From Alicyclobacillus sacchari (GTDB lineage Bacteria > Bacillota > Bacilli > Alicyclobacillales > Alicyclobacillaceae): a stretch of DNA of 64,000 nucleotides. The position numbers and the translations under genes are program-made. The DNA is taken from positions 372,001-436,000 of the forward strand of contig NZ_SORF01000001.1 in assembly GCF_004366795.1 (NCBI RefSeq), in the 5' to 3' direction. Position 1 is the first letter of the stretch. Every line of letters starts with the position of its first letter. Positions 18,302 through 26,982 of the stretch are shown in pieces. A model generated the notes under the pieces. That model ran no database searches and was not told the DNA's origin. It saw nothing but the letters and a program-made list of their open reading frames with translations.

Positions 18302-19303
18302 TCATTTCGATACGGGTGCCATACCTGCTTCGCGAAACCATGTGATCGCTCGAAGCAAGGCATCTTCAACGGACGACTGCGGCATGCCAAGCTCCTGTAC
18401 CGCTTTCGTTGCGTCAAAATACATCGGTTCGCGCGCCAGTTTGACCCCATCCACCGGTGCCCGCGGCGTGTGATGCAACAACCGCGACAGCAGGTAATCG
18501 TCCACAATGGCCACCGACATGGCGACCCAGAACGGAATCTTCGTCCGCGGTGGACGCCTCCCGGCCAGCCGCGCCACCGTGCCAACGAGATCGCCAAAGT
18601 GCATGTTGCGATTGCCGAGAATATAGCGCTCCCCGCGCCGTCCGCGCGCGTAGGCAAGGAGATGCCCGAGCGCGACATCCTCTACCGCAACCAAATTGAG
18701 CCCGGTTTCCACGTATGCAGGCATCCGTCCGAGCATCGTATTAAGGACAATTCGCCCCGTCGGCGTCGGCTTGACGTCATAGGGTCCGACGGGTGTCGAC
18801 GGATTGACGATCACGATGTCCATACCAGCTTTCGCTGCATCTATGGCAAGGCGCTCGGCCAAGACTTTCGTTTTTTTGTACGTGCTATAGACCTTATCCG
18901 GGTCGTTGAAGCCATCCGCTTCTGTCGCCGGCTTCCCGTCGTGCCGCAGCTTCACTGCCGCCGTCGAACTGGTGTAGACAAGCCGCGGTCCACCCGCGTG
19001 GCGCACCGCCTCAATGAGCCGACGCGTTCCTTCGACGTTCGCCGCGTACATCAGCGCATCGTCCCGGCGGTCGAGCGAGTAGTGCGCAGCCACATGAAAG
19101 ACAGCATCACAGCCGCGAACCGCCGCCTCGATCCCCGCGCCAGTCGCGAGATCGCCAACGCAAACGTCTGCGCCGAGCGCCAAGAGTGCTTGCGCCCGCA
19201 TCGGATCGCGCACGAGTGCCCGCACCTGATGCCCTTGATCGCGCAAAGCCGCGACGACATGGTAGCCGACGAACCCAGTGCCTCCTGTCACCAGCGCAAG
19301 CAC
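18302..19303 (-). CDS. hpnA: Hopanoid-associated NAD(P)-dependent sugar epimerase HpnA
   Basis: Short-chain-dehydrogenase-like protein of the extended epimerase/dehydratase group found in hopanoid loci; thought to act on side-chain sugars, but its reaction is not settled. The Rossmann motif VTGGTGFVG is at the N-terminus and the catalytic YSTYK at about 146-150, with TSSTAAV supplying the Ser/Thr. The GTG at 19303 is chosen because GGGAGG lies eight bases upstream and the dinucleotide motif starts six residues in; the frame is open for 67 further codons but overlaps hpnG. 333 residues. It overlaps hpnG by 16 bases. Confidence 0.9.
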   Translation of the reverse strand: MLALVTGGTGFVGYHVVAALRDQGHQVRALVRDPMRAQALLALGADVCVGDLATGAGIEAAVRGCDAVFHVAAHYSLDRRDDALMYAANVEGTRRLIEAVRHAGGPRLVYTSSTAAVKLRHDGKPATEADGFNDPDKVYSTYKKTKVLAERLAIDAAKAGMDIVIVNPSTPVGPYDVKPTPTGRIVLNTMLGRMPAYVETGLNLVAVEDVALGHLLAYARGRRGERYILGNRNMHFGDLVGTVARLAGRRPPRTKIPFWVAMSVAIVDDYLLSRLLHHTPRAPVDGVKLAREPMYFDATKAVQELGMPQSSVEDALLRAITWFREAGMAPVSK

Positions 19304-19920
19304 GCCAGTTCCCTCCCAATCTGCTGCAAAATCCGACGCGCGCGCAGGGCATGAAACGGCAAGCGCAAGGCATGGCCCCACGTCCCAGGGCGCCAGGACG
19401 GCAGTTGGTCGAACGCAGTGTCGAGCACGACGCGAATGGCGTAAAACGGAATTCCCTGCAATCGCGCCGCCTGTGCCCAGGCAAACGTCTCCTGATCCAC
19501 CCAACGAGTTCCCGCACGGAGTGCTAGTTCGCGCTTGTCCGCAGGCGATGCAGCGACGCGTTCGACCGAAGCGATGCCGTGGTCAGCCTGCACGCCTACC
19601 CCAGTTTTGCGTGCGGCCTCCAGCACTGCGCCCATCAAAGGTTCCGGCAAAGGCGCAATCGGTTCGACGCTGCCAGCATCGGAAACCGCCGTTTGTGGTA
19701 ACGCAATTTCGCCGCGCCGCACATCTGCACAAAGCGCCCCGCACACGCCCACCCCGAGCACCAACGATGGGCGAGATACCGCAAATGTCCGCTCTGCCGT
19801 CGCACGGCCGCGCGCCGGTCCCACTCCGGTTGCGATCACGCCCCATTCCGGGGCGGATCGCAAAGAACGAAGGGCATTTGCCTCAAACGTCAGCGCGGTC
19901 AAAACGAGTCTTGCAACCAT
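19288..19920 (-). CDS. hpnG: Adenosylhopane nucleosidase/phosphorylase HpnG
   Basis: Nucleoside-phosphorylase-fold protein (MTAN/PNP superfamily) that removes adenine from adenosylhopane to give ribosylhopane or its phosphate in C35 hopanoid side-chain synthesis. Visible features are the glycine-rich VIATGVGPARG (about 28-38), the strand LVLGVGVCGAL, and the late VDQETFAWAQAA segment, where an acidic residue contacts the base. 210 residues, normal for HpnG. The ATG at 19920 follows the hpnH stop by six bases and has no clear ribosome-binding site, so it probably relies on coupling with hpnH. Confidence 0.87.
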   Translation of the reverse strand: MVARLVLTALTFEANALRSLRSAPEWGVIATGVGPARGRATAERTFAVSRPSLVLGVGVCGALCADVRRGEIALPQTAVSDAGSVEPIAPLPEPLMGAVLEAARKTGVGVQADHGIASVERVAASPADKRELALRAGTRWVDQETFAWAQAARLQGIPFYAIRVVLDTAFDQLPSWRPGTWGHALRLPFHALRARRILQQIGRELACLRW

Positions 19921-19926
19921 CTTTGA

Positions 19927-20937
19927 TTACGATGCGAAGAACCAACGCACGAGCTTCCACGTATCCGCCGGCGACACGGCCTTGACCGCAGACATCTCGT
20001 AACCGCTGTGCATCATGCAACTCGCGCAACGCGGGTTTTCGCCATACCCAAACTCATCCCAATTCGTCTTTTCCATCATCTCTTGGAACGAATCATAGTG
20101 ATCGTCCGTCAATAGATAGCAGGGGCCTTTCCAGCCTTTTGGGTTGCGGTTCGGCATCGCCCACGGCGTGCAACGCAAATCTTTTTTACCTGTCAGGAAG
20201 TCAAAGTAAACGGGCGTGTCGTAGAAGCGGATTTTGTCGCCAGCGTGTTCGAGGATTTCCGAAACTAGTTGATTGACCTCTTTGCGGTGAAGGAAGATGT
20301 CACTGTGTGCGGAATCCACCTCTTCATAGGTGAACGCAGGCGACACAATGCAATTGTCGACGCCAAGATCCATCAGCTCTTGGAGCAATTCTGCGGTATC
20401 CTTGGCGCTTGCTCCCTTGTACAAGGTCGTATTGGTCGCAACGCGGAACCCTCGCTCCTTGGCCGCTTTGATGCCTTTGATCACGATATCAAACACGCCC
20501 GCCCTCTCGACCATACGGTCATGGTGCTCGCGTTTGCCATCCAAGTGAAACACGAACGTGAAGTTCGGATGCGGCTTCAGCTTGTCGAGGACGCGGTGCA
20601 GCAAAATGCCGTTTGTGCAGAGCATGACGAGTTTTCTGCGCGCCAGCATGCCGTTCACGATATCGACAATCTCCGGGTGAACAAGCGGTTCACCGCCGGC
20701 TATCGAAACCGCGGGTGCGCCGCACTCCTCGATCGCCTTGAAGCAGTCCTCCGCCGTCAAGCGGAGTTTCAGCACCTCTTCACTTTGCCTGATTTTCCCG
20801 CAACCCGTGCACGTCAGGTTGCAAAGTTCTGTCGGCTCCAGCATCAACACCATCGGGTAACGTTTGACGCCCTTGACCTTGTTCTTCGCAAGGTACTTGA
20901 CCATATCGACCGTCGCCGACAATGACTGTCTTGCCAT
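19927..20937 (-). CDS. hpnH: Radical SAM adenosylhopane synthase HpnH
   Basis: Radical S-adenosylmethionine enzyme that attaches the 5-prime-deoxyadenosyl group to diploptene, giving adenosylhopane, the first committed step to bacteriohopanepolyols. The CxxxCxxC iron-sulfur motif is C39, C43, C46 (LCNLTCTGCG), followed by the SAM-binding GGEPLVHPE. The C-terminal part has the HpnH-type extra cysteines (CTPWAMPNRNPKGWKGPC, CASCMM). 336 residues. Strong AGGAGGGG ribosome-binding site before the ATG at 20937. The gap to fni upstream (106 bases) is the largest within the hopanoid run; no promoter is convincing there. Confidence 0.95.
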   Translation of the reverse strand: MARQSLSATVDMVKYLAKNKVKGVKRYPMVLMLEPTELCNLTCTGCGKIRQSEEVLKLRLTAEDCFKAIEECGAPAVSIAGGEPLVHPEIVDIVNGMLARRKLVMLCTNGILLHRVLDKLKPHPNFTFVFHLDGKREHHDRMVERAGVFDIVIKGIKAAKERGFRVATNTTLYKGASAKDTAELLQELMDLGVDNCIVSPAFTYEEVDSAHSDIFLHRKEVNQLVSEILEHAGDKIRFYDTPVYFDFLTGKKDLRCTPWAMPNRNPKGWKGPCYLLTDDHYDSFQEMMEKTNWDEFGYGENPRCASCMMHSGYEMSAVKAVSPADTWKLVRWFFAS

Positions 20938-21043
20938 CCCAATCCCCTCCTAGTCAATCCGCTTCGACGAATGAGAAGATAGAAATCAATCGGTCTGAGG
21001 GAACAATATCCCACATCCGGGGTCAGAAGCAAATTCCCGGAAA

Positions 21044-22156
21044 CTACACCTCGCCTGCGCCACGTATCCCGCCGCCCCGCTGCAAGCTCTCCAAGTAAAA
21101 GTTCCTGCCCCGCGCCAGGAGCCATTCGCGCAGTCTTCCCATGACGACAACTGGCTTCTTCCTCAAGTCCGCCCAGGTTCGGCACCCAGTCAAGACGAGC
21201 AATGTACGCAGCTCGGCATGCAACTCTTCCAAATAGCGATCCAGTGCCGCCTCACCATCTGGCTGCCCCAGCAGACGCACAAGCGGACCGGCGATCCCTA
21301 CCGCCTTGGCCCCCATCGCCATCGCTTTGACGATTTCGTCAGCCGTACGCATCCCACCTGAAGCAAAGATGTCCGCGCGATTGCCCACAGCGTCGATCAC
21401 TTCTGCAAGCGAGGCAGCCGTGGATAGCCCCCAGTTTTGCCAAGACTCGGCGAGTTGCAGGCCGCGGCGCCAAGCCTCGACCGCGATAAAATTCGTTCCG
21501 CCGCGGCCGCCGACATCAATCCCTCGCACGCCGCACTCCACAAACTGAACAGCTTGCTCGGCCGCAATCCCCTGACCGACTTCCTTCGCAATCACCGGCA
21601 CGCCTACGCGCTGCACCACGTCCTCGAGCTTGGCGAGCGCACCGCGAAAGTCGCGGTCTCCCTCAGCCATGAACATCTCCTGAGCGACATTCCAATGCAC
21701 CTGCAAAAGCTGTGCACCGACGATGTCGATAGCCGCTTTCGCGGTTTCCGCATCCGTGCCCATGCCGACGTTCGCGATCACGACACCATCCGGATGCATC
21801 TCGCGCACAACGCTGTACGTGTACGCAACTTCGGGCGAACGCACACCCGCAGTGCCAGAGCCCAAGGCGATAGCCAGCCCATGCCGACGCGCAGCCGCGG
21901 CGAGGCTGCGGTTAATGGCATAGACCTCGTCTGCACCGCCAGTCATTGCATTGATGACAATGGGAGACGGAAGCGTCACACCGCACACTTCGGTCGCGAT
22001 GGATATCTCGTCCACCGCCAGCTCCGGTGCACAGCACGGAACGAGAGATACGTCCTCGAACCAGTTGGTGCTCGCCGGGTGATCGCCGAGCGCGCGCACC
22101 GCAGCGACGTGCTCGACCTTGCGGCGCTGCCGCAGATCTCCAACCACCTTCGCCAT
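21044..22156 (-). CDS. fni: Type 2 isopentenyl-diphosphate isomerase (FMN-dependent)
   Basis: FMN- and NAD(P)H-requiring TIM-barrel enzyme interconverting IPP and DMAPP, the typical form in Bacilli. Motifs include ITIATEVCGVTLPSPIVINAMTGG-like strands (INAMTGG at about 58-64), IDVGGRGGTNF (flavin phosphate binding) and the late FASGGMRTADEIVKAMAMGAKAVGIA. 370 residues. The ATG at 22156 has AAGGAGACGGAAC upstream; a nine-codon upstream extension has no ribosome-binding site. It follows dxs by 44 bases and supplies balanced IPP/DMAPP to the squalene genes downstream. Confidence 0.93.
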   Translation of the reverse strand: MAKVVGDLRQRRKVEHVAAVRALGDHPASTNWFEDVSLVPCCAPELAVDEISIATEVCGVTLPSPIVINAMTGGADEVYAINRSLAAAARRHGLAIALGSGTAGVRSPEVAYTYSVVREMHPDGVVIANVGMGTDAETAKAAIDIVGAQLLQVHWNVAQEMFMAEGDRDFRGALAKLEDVVQRVGVPVIAKEVGQGIAAEQAVQFVECGVRGIDVGGRGGTNFIAVEAWRRGLQLAESWQNWGLSTAASLAEVIDAVGNRADIFASGGMRTADEIVKAMAMGAKAVGIAGPLVRLLGQPDGEAALDRYLEELHAELRTLLVLTGCRTWADLRKKPVVVMGRLREWLLARGRNFYLESLQRGGGIRGAGEV

Positions 22157-22200
22157 GTTCCGTCTCCTTCTTTCTGTCGCCAACAGGGGCGCAGCCGTGC

Positions 22201-24096
22201 TTACGTCCCTACTTTGTCCAATATATGCGTCGACTTCCCTTTATGACCTAAAAGCTGCAATGCATCCTGCACAATACCCTCGGCATCCAGTCCCAACCTG
22301 TGCAACACTTCGTCGCGCCCACCGTGCTCCACGAAGGTATCGGGCACACCTTTGCGACGTATGGGGAGGACAAGCCCGTGATCGAGCAATAATTCGGCCA
22401 CCGCCGAGCCGGCGCCACCCGCCAAGGCCGCTTCCTCGACCGTTAAGATTGGCCTTCCCGTCTTGCCCAGCTGCACAATCAGTTCCTCATCGAGAGGTTT
22501 GACAAACCGGAGGTTGACGACCGTCGATTCGATTTGATAATCAGCGGCAAGCGTCTGGGCGGCCTTCATCGCCGGATTAACCATCGAACCGAGTGCAATG
22601 ATGGTCAAATCCGCGCCCTCGCGAAGTACTTCCGACTTCCCCCAAGGCAAGGCCTGAAGCGGCTCGTCAAGCGCTACGCCCAATCCATCCGCGCGCGGAT
22701 AGCGAACGGCTGCAGGTCCATCGTGCTGGCTGGCTGTATAGAGCATATGCCGGAGCTCGTTTTCATCCTTTGGCATCATCACCGCCATGTTCGGCACCGC
22801 GCGCAGATATGCGACATCGAATACACCCTGATGCGTCTCGCCGTCGGGACCGACAATGCCCGCGCGATCGACCGCAAGCAGAACAGGCAAGTTTTGTATG
22901 CAGATATCGTGGATGGTTTGATCGTACGCGCGCTGCAGGAAGGTGGAGTACACCGCAAAGATCGGACGCTTGCCGGCAGCCGCCAAACCTGCGCAAAACG
23001 TACCGGCATGTTGTTCGGCTATGCCCACGTCAAACGTACGCGTCGGGAACTCCTTCTGGAATTTTGTCAATCCACTGCCCGAGAGCATCGCCGGAGTCAC
23101 GACGACAATGCGCTCGTCCCGCCGGGCCATCTCCGCGACCGTCGCGGCGAACACATTCGTATACGACGGAGGCTGGTTGCCCTTCACAGCGCTCGGCCAC
23201 GCATGCCATTTGTCTTCCGAACTCTCCGCCTGTGGATACCCCTTGCCTTTTTGTGTAAGCGTATGAATGAGGACAGGGCCGCGAATGTCCTTCGCGCGCT
23301 CAAAAACAGAAATTAATTGAGGCAAGTCGTGTCCGTCGATGGGTCCGATATACTTAAAGCCGAACCCTTCAAAAGGCGTGATCGGCAACAGCATGTGGCG
23401 TGCAGCGTCCTTGGCTCTATCCAGGACCTTCGTCACTTTCGCCCCAACACCGCTCAACTGGCGGAGAATGTGGTCAATATCCGCCTTAGCTTTGGCATAA
23501 CTCGGATCCGTACGCAAGCGCGTCAGGTACTTGGAAACCGCCCCAACATTATTCGAAATGGACATCTCGTTGTCATTGAGGACGACAATCAAGTCGAGCC
23601 CGAGATCGCCCGCATGATTCATCGCCTCCAGGGCCATACCGCCCGTAAGTGCACCATCGCCGATCACGGCAATCACGTGATGATTTTCCCGGCGAAGATC
23701 GCGGGCAACGGCCATGCCTACGGCCGCCGAGATGCTGGTGCTGGAGTGGCCTGCACCGAAAGCATCGTGCGGACTCTCACTCCGCTTCAAAAAGCCAGCA
23801 AGACCGCCCAGCTTGCGCAAGGTCGGAAACATATCTTTGCGGCCGGTCAAGATTTTGTGCACGTATCCCTGATGGCCGACGTCCCACAAAATCTTATCGC
23901 GAGGGCTGTCGAACACTCGGTGCAGAGCCAAGGTCAATTCAACCACGCCCATATTCGCGCCGAAGTGGCCGCCCGTCCTCGAGATGGACGACACCAGGAA
24001 ATCACGGATTTCCTGAGCCAGTGTCACTAGTTGCGACTCCGTCAGTTGCTTCAAATCTTTTGGGTCTTGAATCGAATCCAGTAACGTAATCAACAC
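22201..24096 (-). CDS. dxs: 1-deoxy-D-xylulose-5-phosphate synthase
   Basis: Thiamine-diphosphate enzyme condensing pyruvate and glyceraldehyde-3-phosphate, the first and flux-setting step of the MEP isoprenoid route. The ThDP motif runs from VIGDGALTGGMALEAMNHAG to NDNEMSISNNVG (about residues 150-185). The transketolase pyrimidine domain has AEQHAGTFCAGLA, and the C-terminal domain starts near TIIALGSMVNPAMKAA. About 631 residues. The start is uncertain: GTG 24096 or TTG 24093 align with the usual LLDSIQDPKDLK N-terminus, neither ideally spaced from GAGG. A longer frame upstream is not family-like. First gene of the hopanoid run, which suggests that precursor supply is co-regulated with hopanoid output. 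Confidence 0.95.
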   Translation of the reverse strand: MLITLLDSIQDPKDLKQLTESQLVTLAQEIRDFLVSSISRTGGHFGANMGVVELTLALHRVFDSPRDKILWDVGHQGYVHKILTGRKDMFPTLRKLGGLAGFLKRSESPHDAFGAGHSSTSISAAVGMAVARDLRRENHHVIAVIGDGALTGGMALEAMNHAGDLGLDLIVVLNDNEMSISNNVGAVSKYLTRLRTDPSYAKAKADIDHILRQLSGVGAKVTKVLDRAKDAARHMLLPITPFEGFGFKYIGPIDGHDLPQLISVFERAKDIRGPVLIHTLTQKGKGYPQAESSEDKWHAWPSAVKGNQPPSYTNVFAATVAEMARRDERIVVVTPAMLSGSGLTKFQKEFPTRTFDVGIAEQHAGTFCAGLAAAGKRPIFAVYSTFLQRAYDQTIHDICIQNLPVLLAVDRAGIVGPDGETHQGVFDVAYLRAVPNMAVMMPKDENELRHMLYTASQHDGPAAVRYPRADGLGVALDEPLQALPWGKSEVLREGADLTIIALGSMVNPAMKAAQTLAADYQIESTVVNLRFVKPLDEELIVQLGKTGRPILTVEEAALAGGAGSAVAELLLDHGLVLPIRRKGVPDTFVEHGGRDEVLHRLGLDAEGIVQDALQLLGHKGKSTHILDKVGT

Positions 24097-24448
24097 CTCG
24101 ATTGCACCAGAGTGTACAACAGACAACAAGCCGCAATGGGCCTTCCTGTGCACGCGGCGATCCGGTCTTCGAGGCTCCACCCCCCAATGCAAAGTTGGTC
24201 GAAGGAAAAATGACAAATCATAAAATTTCTCAACTTGAAGCGTACCAAATTTTGAGGTGCGCCTGCAATCGTACAGCTAAATTTTTCGTGTACCTGAACA
24301 ATCGAGTTTGGCAGATTTCGAATCATCGACCACTCTTGTATGTCATCCACGAATCCGAAACGCAAAATAAAACAAGAAAGGCCCACGCTGTCTTGTATGT
24401 GATGTACTATACAAATATGCGGCCGATCGAGCAGCGGAGCCTTGACGC
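24097..24448. other. 352-bp gap upstream of dxs
   Basis: Lies between dxs and the minus-strand export-like gene, so it must carry the promoter of the hopanoid run unless that is read through. An AT-rich block around 24210-24260 contains TATGAT on the minus strand, but no properly spaced -35 box was found. The 10-mer TCTTGTATGT occurs twice about 56 bases apart. No riboswitch motif, hairpin terminator or convincing gene was seen. Confidence 0.5.
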
Positions 24449-24985
24449 TTATCGAAACAGACCAACAATGGCCCATCCTCCATAGGCGATGATAAATGTG
24501 GAGCTTATCATGCCAATGAGGATGCTGGTTACCACCAAGGCCGTGTTCCATCTCAGTAAATAGCCAATCGCCATACACACGTATGCCCCTAAGATGGGAC
24601 ACAGAGGAATGAGAATCCAGACACCATAGCGACCGTACTTCTGGGATAGACGCTCGGCCTTCTGTAATCGCTTGCGCGCCCACTTCCACCTGTGCACGAT
24701 CTCGCCGAAGGCAAACATCATAATCGGCAATGAGATGAGGTTGGCAAGAATGGAAATCACGGCACCCGTGAACGGTTGAAAACCCAACGGTATACTGGCT
24801 GCTGCAGCCGGCTGCGCTTCCAGTACGATCGAGGTGCCAATCAGGGACAACGTCGGCACGACTTTCCCCTGACTGATCCCAACCCCTAGCGCGGCGGCAA
24901 AAAACACAAAGGCCACGGCAACGCCATACATGAGTCCGCGTACAAACGCCGAACGGACTGCAGTTGGACCCATTTGCCGTCCCAT
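24449..24985 (-). CDS. Small-multidrug-export-like integral membrane protein
   Basis: About 178 residues with four to five hydrophobic helices (about 10-30, 35-55, 65-85, 110-150 and 155-175). A short basic loop carries WKWARKRLQKAERLSQKYGRYGVW, and the helix after it (PLCPILGAYVCMAIGYLL) resembles the PF06695 small multi-drug export family. Substrate and function are unknown. Two close ATGs (24991 and 24985) compete; 24985 is preferred because GGGGGA lies six bases before it. No operon partner: the cupredoxin-like gene is upstream on the same strand but separated by 150 bases. Confidence 0.65.
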   Translation of the reverse strand: MGRQMGPTAVRSAFVRGLMYGVAVAFVFFAAALGVGISQGKVVPTLSLIGTSIVLEAQPAAAASIPLGFQPFTGAVISILANLISLPIMMFAFGEIVHRWKWARKRLQKAERLSQKYGRYGVWILIPLCPILGAYVCMAIGYLLRWNTALVVTSILIGMISSTFIIAYGGWAIVGLFR

Positions 24986-25136
24986 GGACATTCCCCCATT
25001 TCCGTCACCAATATTGTACCATTTGCTAACGGCGATTTCGCTTGCCACCTGTCATCATCCAACCGCAAGATGCAACCTGTGCAGACAATCGCTGTTATGA
25101 GAATGCACACAAGAGGCATGGATTATCATTCGATCA

Positions 25137-26810
25137 TCAAGTTGTTGGCTGTGTCGATGCAGGTGGGGCACTCCAGATCGAGCCGTCGAACGACGTGTGC
25201 ACGCCGATTTCGTTGAGGAGATTCACGAAGTCGTTCACGCAGACATATAGGGCTTTGCACCCCGTATCGGGATCGATTGCGGTTTCTGTTAAAGCATTTC
25301 CGATGATCGTTCCGTTCACTGCAAAATGGACCATGCCCTCGATTGGAACCTGTTGCGAGACGGTGGCAACCGCAGGTGCATGAATCACGACGTTCAAACC
25401 ATGTATACGACTTGAGACTCCAATGGCATTCATCCAGACGATCGCGCTTTGTAAAGGAACAAAGACAGCCTTGCCGATTCTTTGTGCCGGCATCGTGGTC
25501 GACAGAGCGCCCGCAACCACGGATATACGGTTTGCTGACGGCAATACGTTCACGATCATGACGGCGTGGTAAACATCGTCAATCGGGCTTGCGAATCGAT
25601 AGACCCCAGCTTCGTCAAATGTGAGCGAATAGCTGCTACCACTCGTCAAGACGTTTGAGCTGACATTCCCTATGCCGTCGAACGAATGGCTGCCGCTCGC
25701 CGTCGGAACCATGAGGCTCGAAACGGCATCCGGTGTGTTCGTCGCCTCATATGTGACCGCATGTACACCATGTACACCAACTTCCCTCCAGGCAACCGAA
25801 TCGCCAACATGAATGGTCAAGGATGCAGGCACATATCCCGCATACGCGTAAGCAGGCGCGGTCACGGAACATGCCGCCACCGATTGTCGTTCTGCGTTCA
25901 ACACGACAAACTCCCAAACGCCCTGCGGAACACCAGCGGATCGAACCGTTCCCTGGAATACAGCCCGCCCCTGCGCATCCGCGGTGGCCCATAACGTGGA
26001 TACTCCCGGCACCGACGGACCTGCCACACCTGCGTAGCGCAACTCGCCTACGTATCGGTCTCCAGCACGCCCCCCCGCAAGCTGGACCAAGATGGCATAC
26101 GTCCCGTTTGGATCGTTCGCATTTGGCTGTGGCGTCAGTGTGACACTTCCGTGGATGGCGCTTCCAGCGAGCGGCTCGAGTGCCGTTTGCACACCGTCAG
26201 CATCAGGCAGATCGACGTCCTCAATGTACGTTCGCGTGCCGTTCGCGTTGTCCATCACCTTGGCCCGAACCTTTGCCAACGCCTGTTCCCCTGCAGCCAA
26301 ATCCACTTCCGCCTCATGCGCCGCCACAGAGTTGTACGAAGATGCATCAAAGGGATACGGCGATCCGGCCGCTTGGACGATCACGACCCCTTCCATCCCC
26401 GGGTGCACCGGATCAAAGTAGACATACGTCCCCGGTTTCACGAACGTCAAGCGATACGGAACGGTCGTCAGTACCCCGGATGCCACCGCGTGCGAACCAT
26501 CGTATACATCGCCGCCAAAGGCATGCAACGAGCTCGTCCACGGTGGGGGCATAAGCTTGCCGACTGGAGGTAGGTAAATGGATTGGCCGACACCTGAAAA
26601 GGACACGCTGTCTCCGGCGTCGATGGTGATGCTATTCGGTAAAAAGGCGGCGGCAAAGACCCCGTCGGCCGCTTGCACGCCTGCCTGCACGGTCCAATTG
26701 ACGGGAAGCGGCGAGTTGATGGCGGCAAAGGCAAGCGGTGCTGGAGACATGAGCATGAGTATCCCTAATGCGATCGCGGTGATACGACGAACCCTAGATC
26801 CACTTTGCAA
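25137..26810 (-). CDS. Secreted protein with two cupredoxin-like repeats and a copper-amine-oxidase-N-like domain
   Basis: A 557-residue exported protein. The signal peptide is residues 1-29 (ends PLAFAAINS). The first cupredoxin-like module (about 40-150) has PNSITIDAGDSVSFSG and ends YVYFDPVHPGMEGVVIV. A middle beta-rich region (160-310) looks like a CHRD-type domain (HGSVTLTPQPNANDPNGTY). A second cupredoxin-like module (315-430) has PASLTIHVGDSVAWREVG, and a C-terminal stretch (440-545) with GKAVFVPLQSAIVWMNAIGV resembles the copper-amine-oxidase N-terminal domain of Bacillus wall proteins. In both cupredoxin modules the ligand cysteine is absent, so type-1 copper binding is doubtful. The start is TTG 26810, with GGGGGTG seven bases upstream. 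Monocistronic. Function unknown. Confidence 0.7.
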   Translation of the reverse strand: MQSGSRVRRITAIALGILMLMSPAPLAFAAINSPLPVNWTVQAGVQAADGVFAAAFLPNSITIDAGDSVSFSGVGQSIYLPPVGKLMPPPWTSSLHAFGGDVYDGSHAVASGVLTTVPYRLTFVKPGTYVYFDPVHPGMEGVVIVQAAGSPYPFDASSYNSVAAHEAEVDLAAGEQALAKVRAKVMDNANGTRTYIEDVDLPDADGVQTALEPLAGSAIHGSVTLTPQPNANDPNGTYAILVQLAGGRAGDRYVGELRYAGVAGPSVPGVSTLWATADAQGRAVFQGTVRSAGVPQGVWEFVVLNAERQSVAACSVTAPAYAYAGYVPASLTIHVGDSVAWREVGVHGVHAVTYEATNTPDAVSSLMVPTASGSHSFDGIGNVSSNVLTSGSSYSLTFDEAGVYRFASPIDDVYHAVMIVNVLPSANRISVVAGALSTTMPAQRIGKAVFVPLQSAIVWMNAIGVSSRIHGLNVVIHAPAVATVSQQVPIEGMVHFAVNGTIIGNALTETAIDPDTGCKALYVCVNDFVNLLNEIGVHTSFDGSIWSAPPASTQPTT

Positions 26811-26982
26811 ACGCTTACACCCCCGTACTACGGCTGCTTACCGGAAGCTTACCACGCATTTGTCTATTTGAATATTGTAATAAACCGCCTGTCAACAAGA
26901 TGGGTTTGGCTTTTCAATTCGATTTCAACATAATGTTCGTATGATACAAGCAACGAAATGCGAGAAAAAAGGGGGACTGTGC

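Noticed and set aside
24097-24448. T-box or other leader RNA before dxs
   Set aside because: No T-box AGGGTGG-type block, specifier stem or terminator was found.
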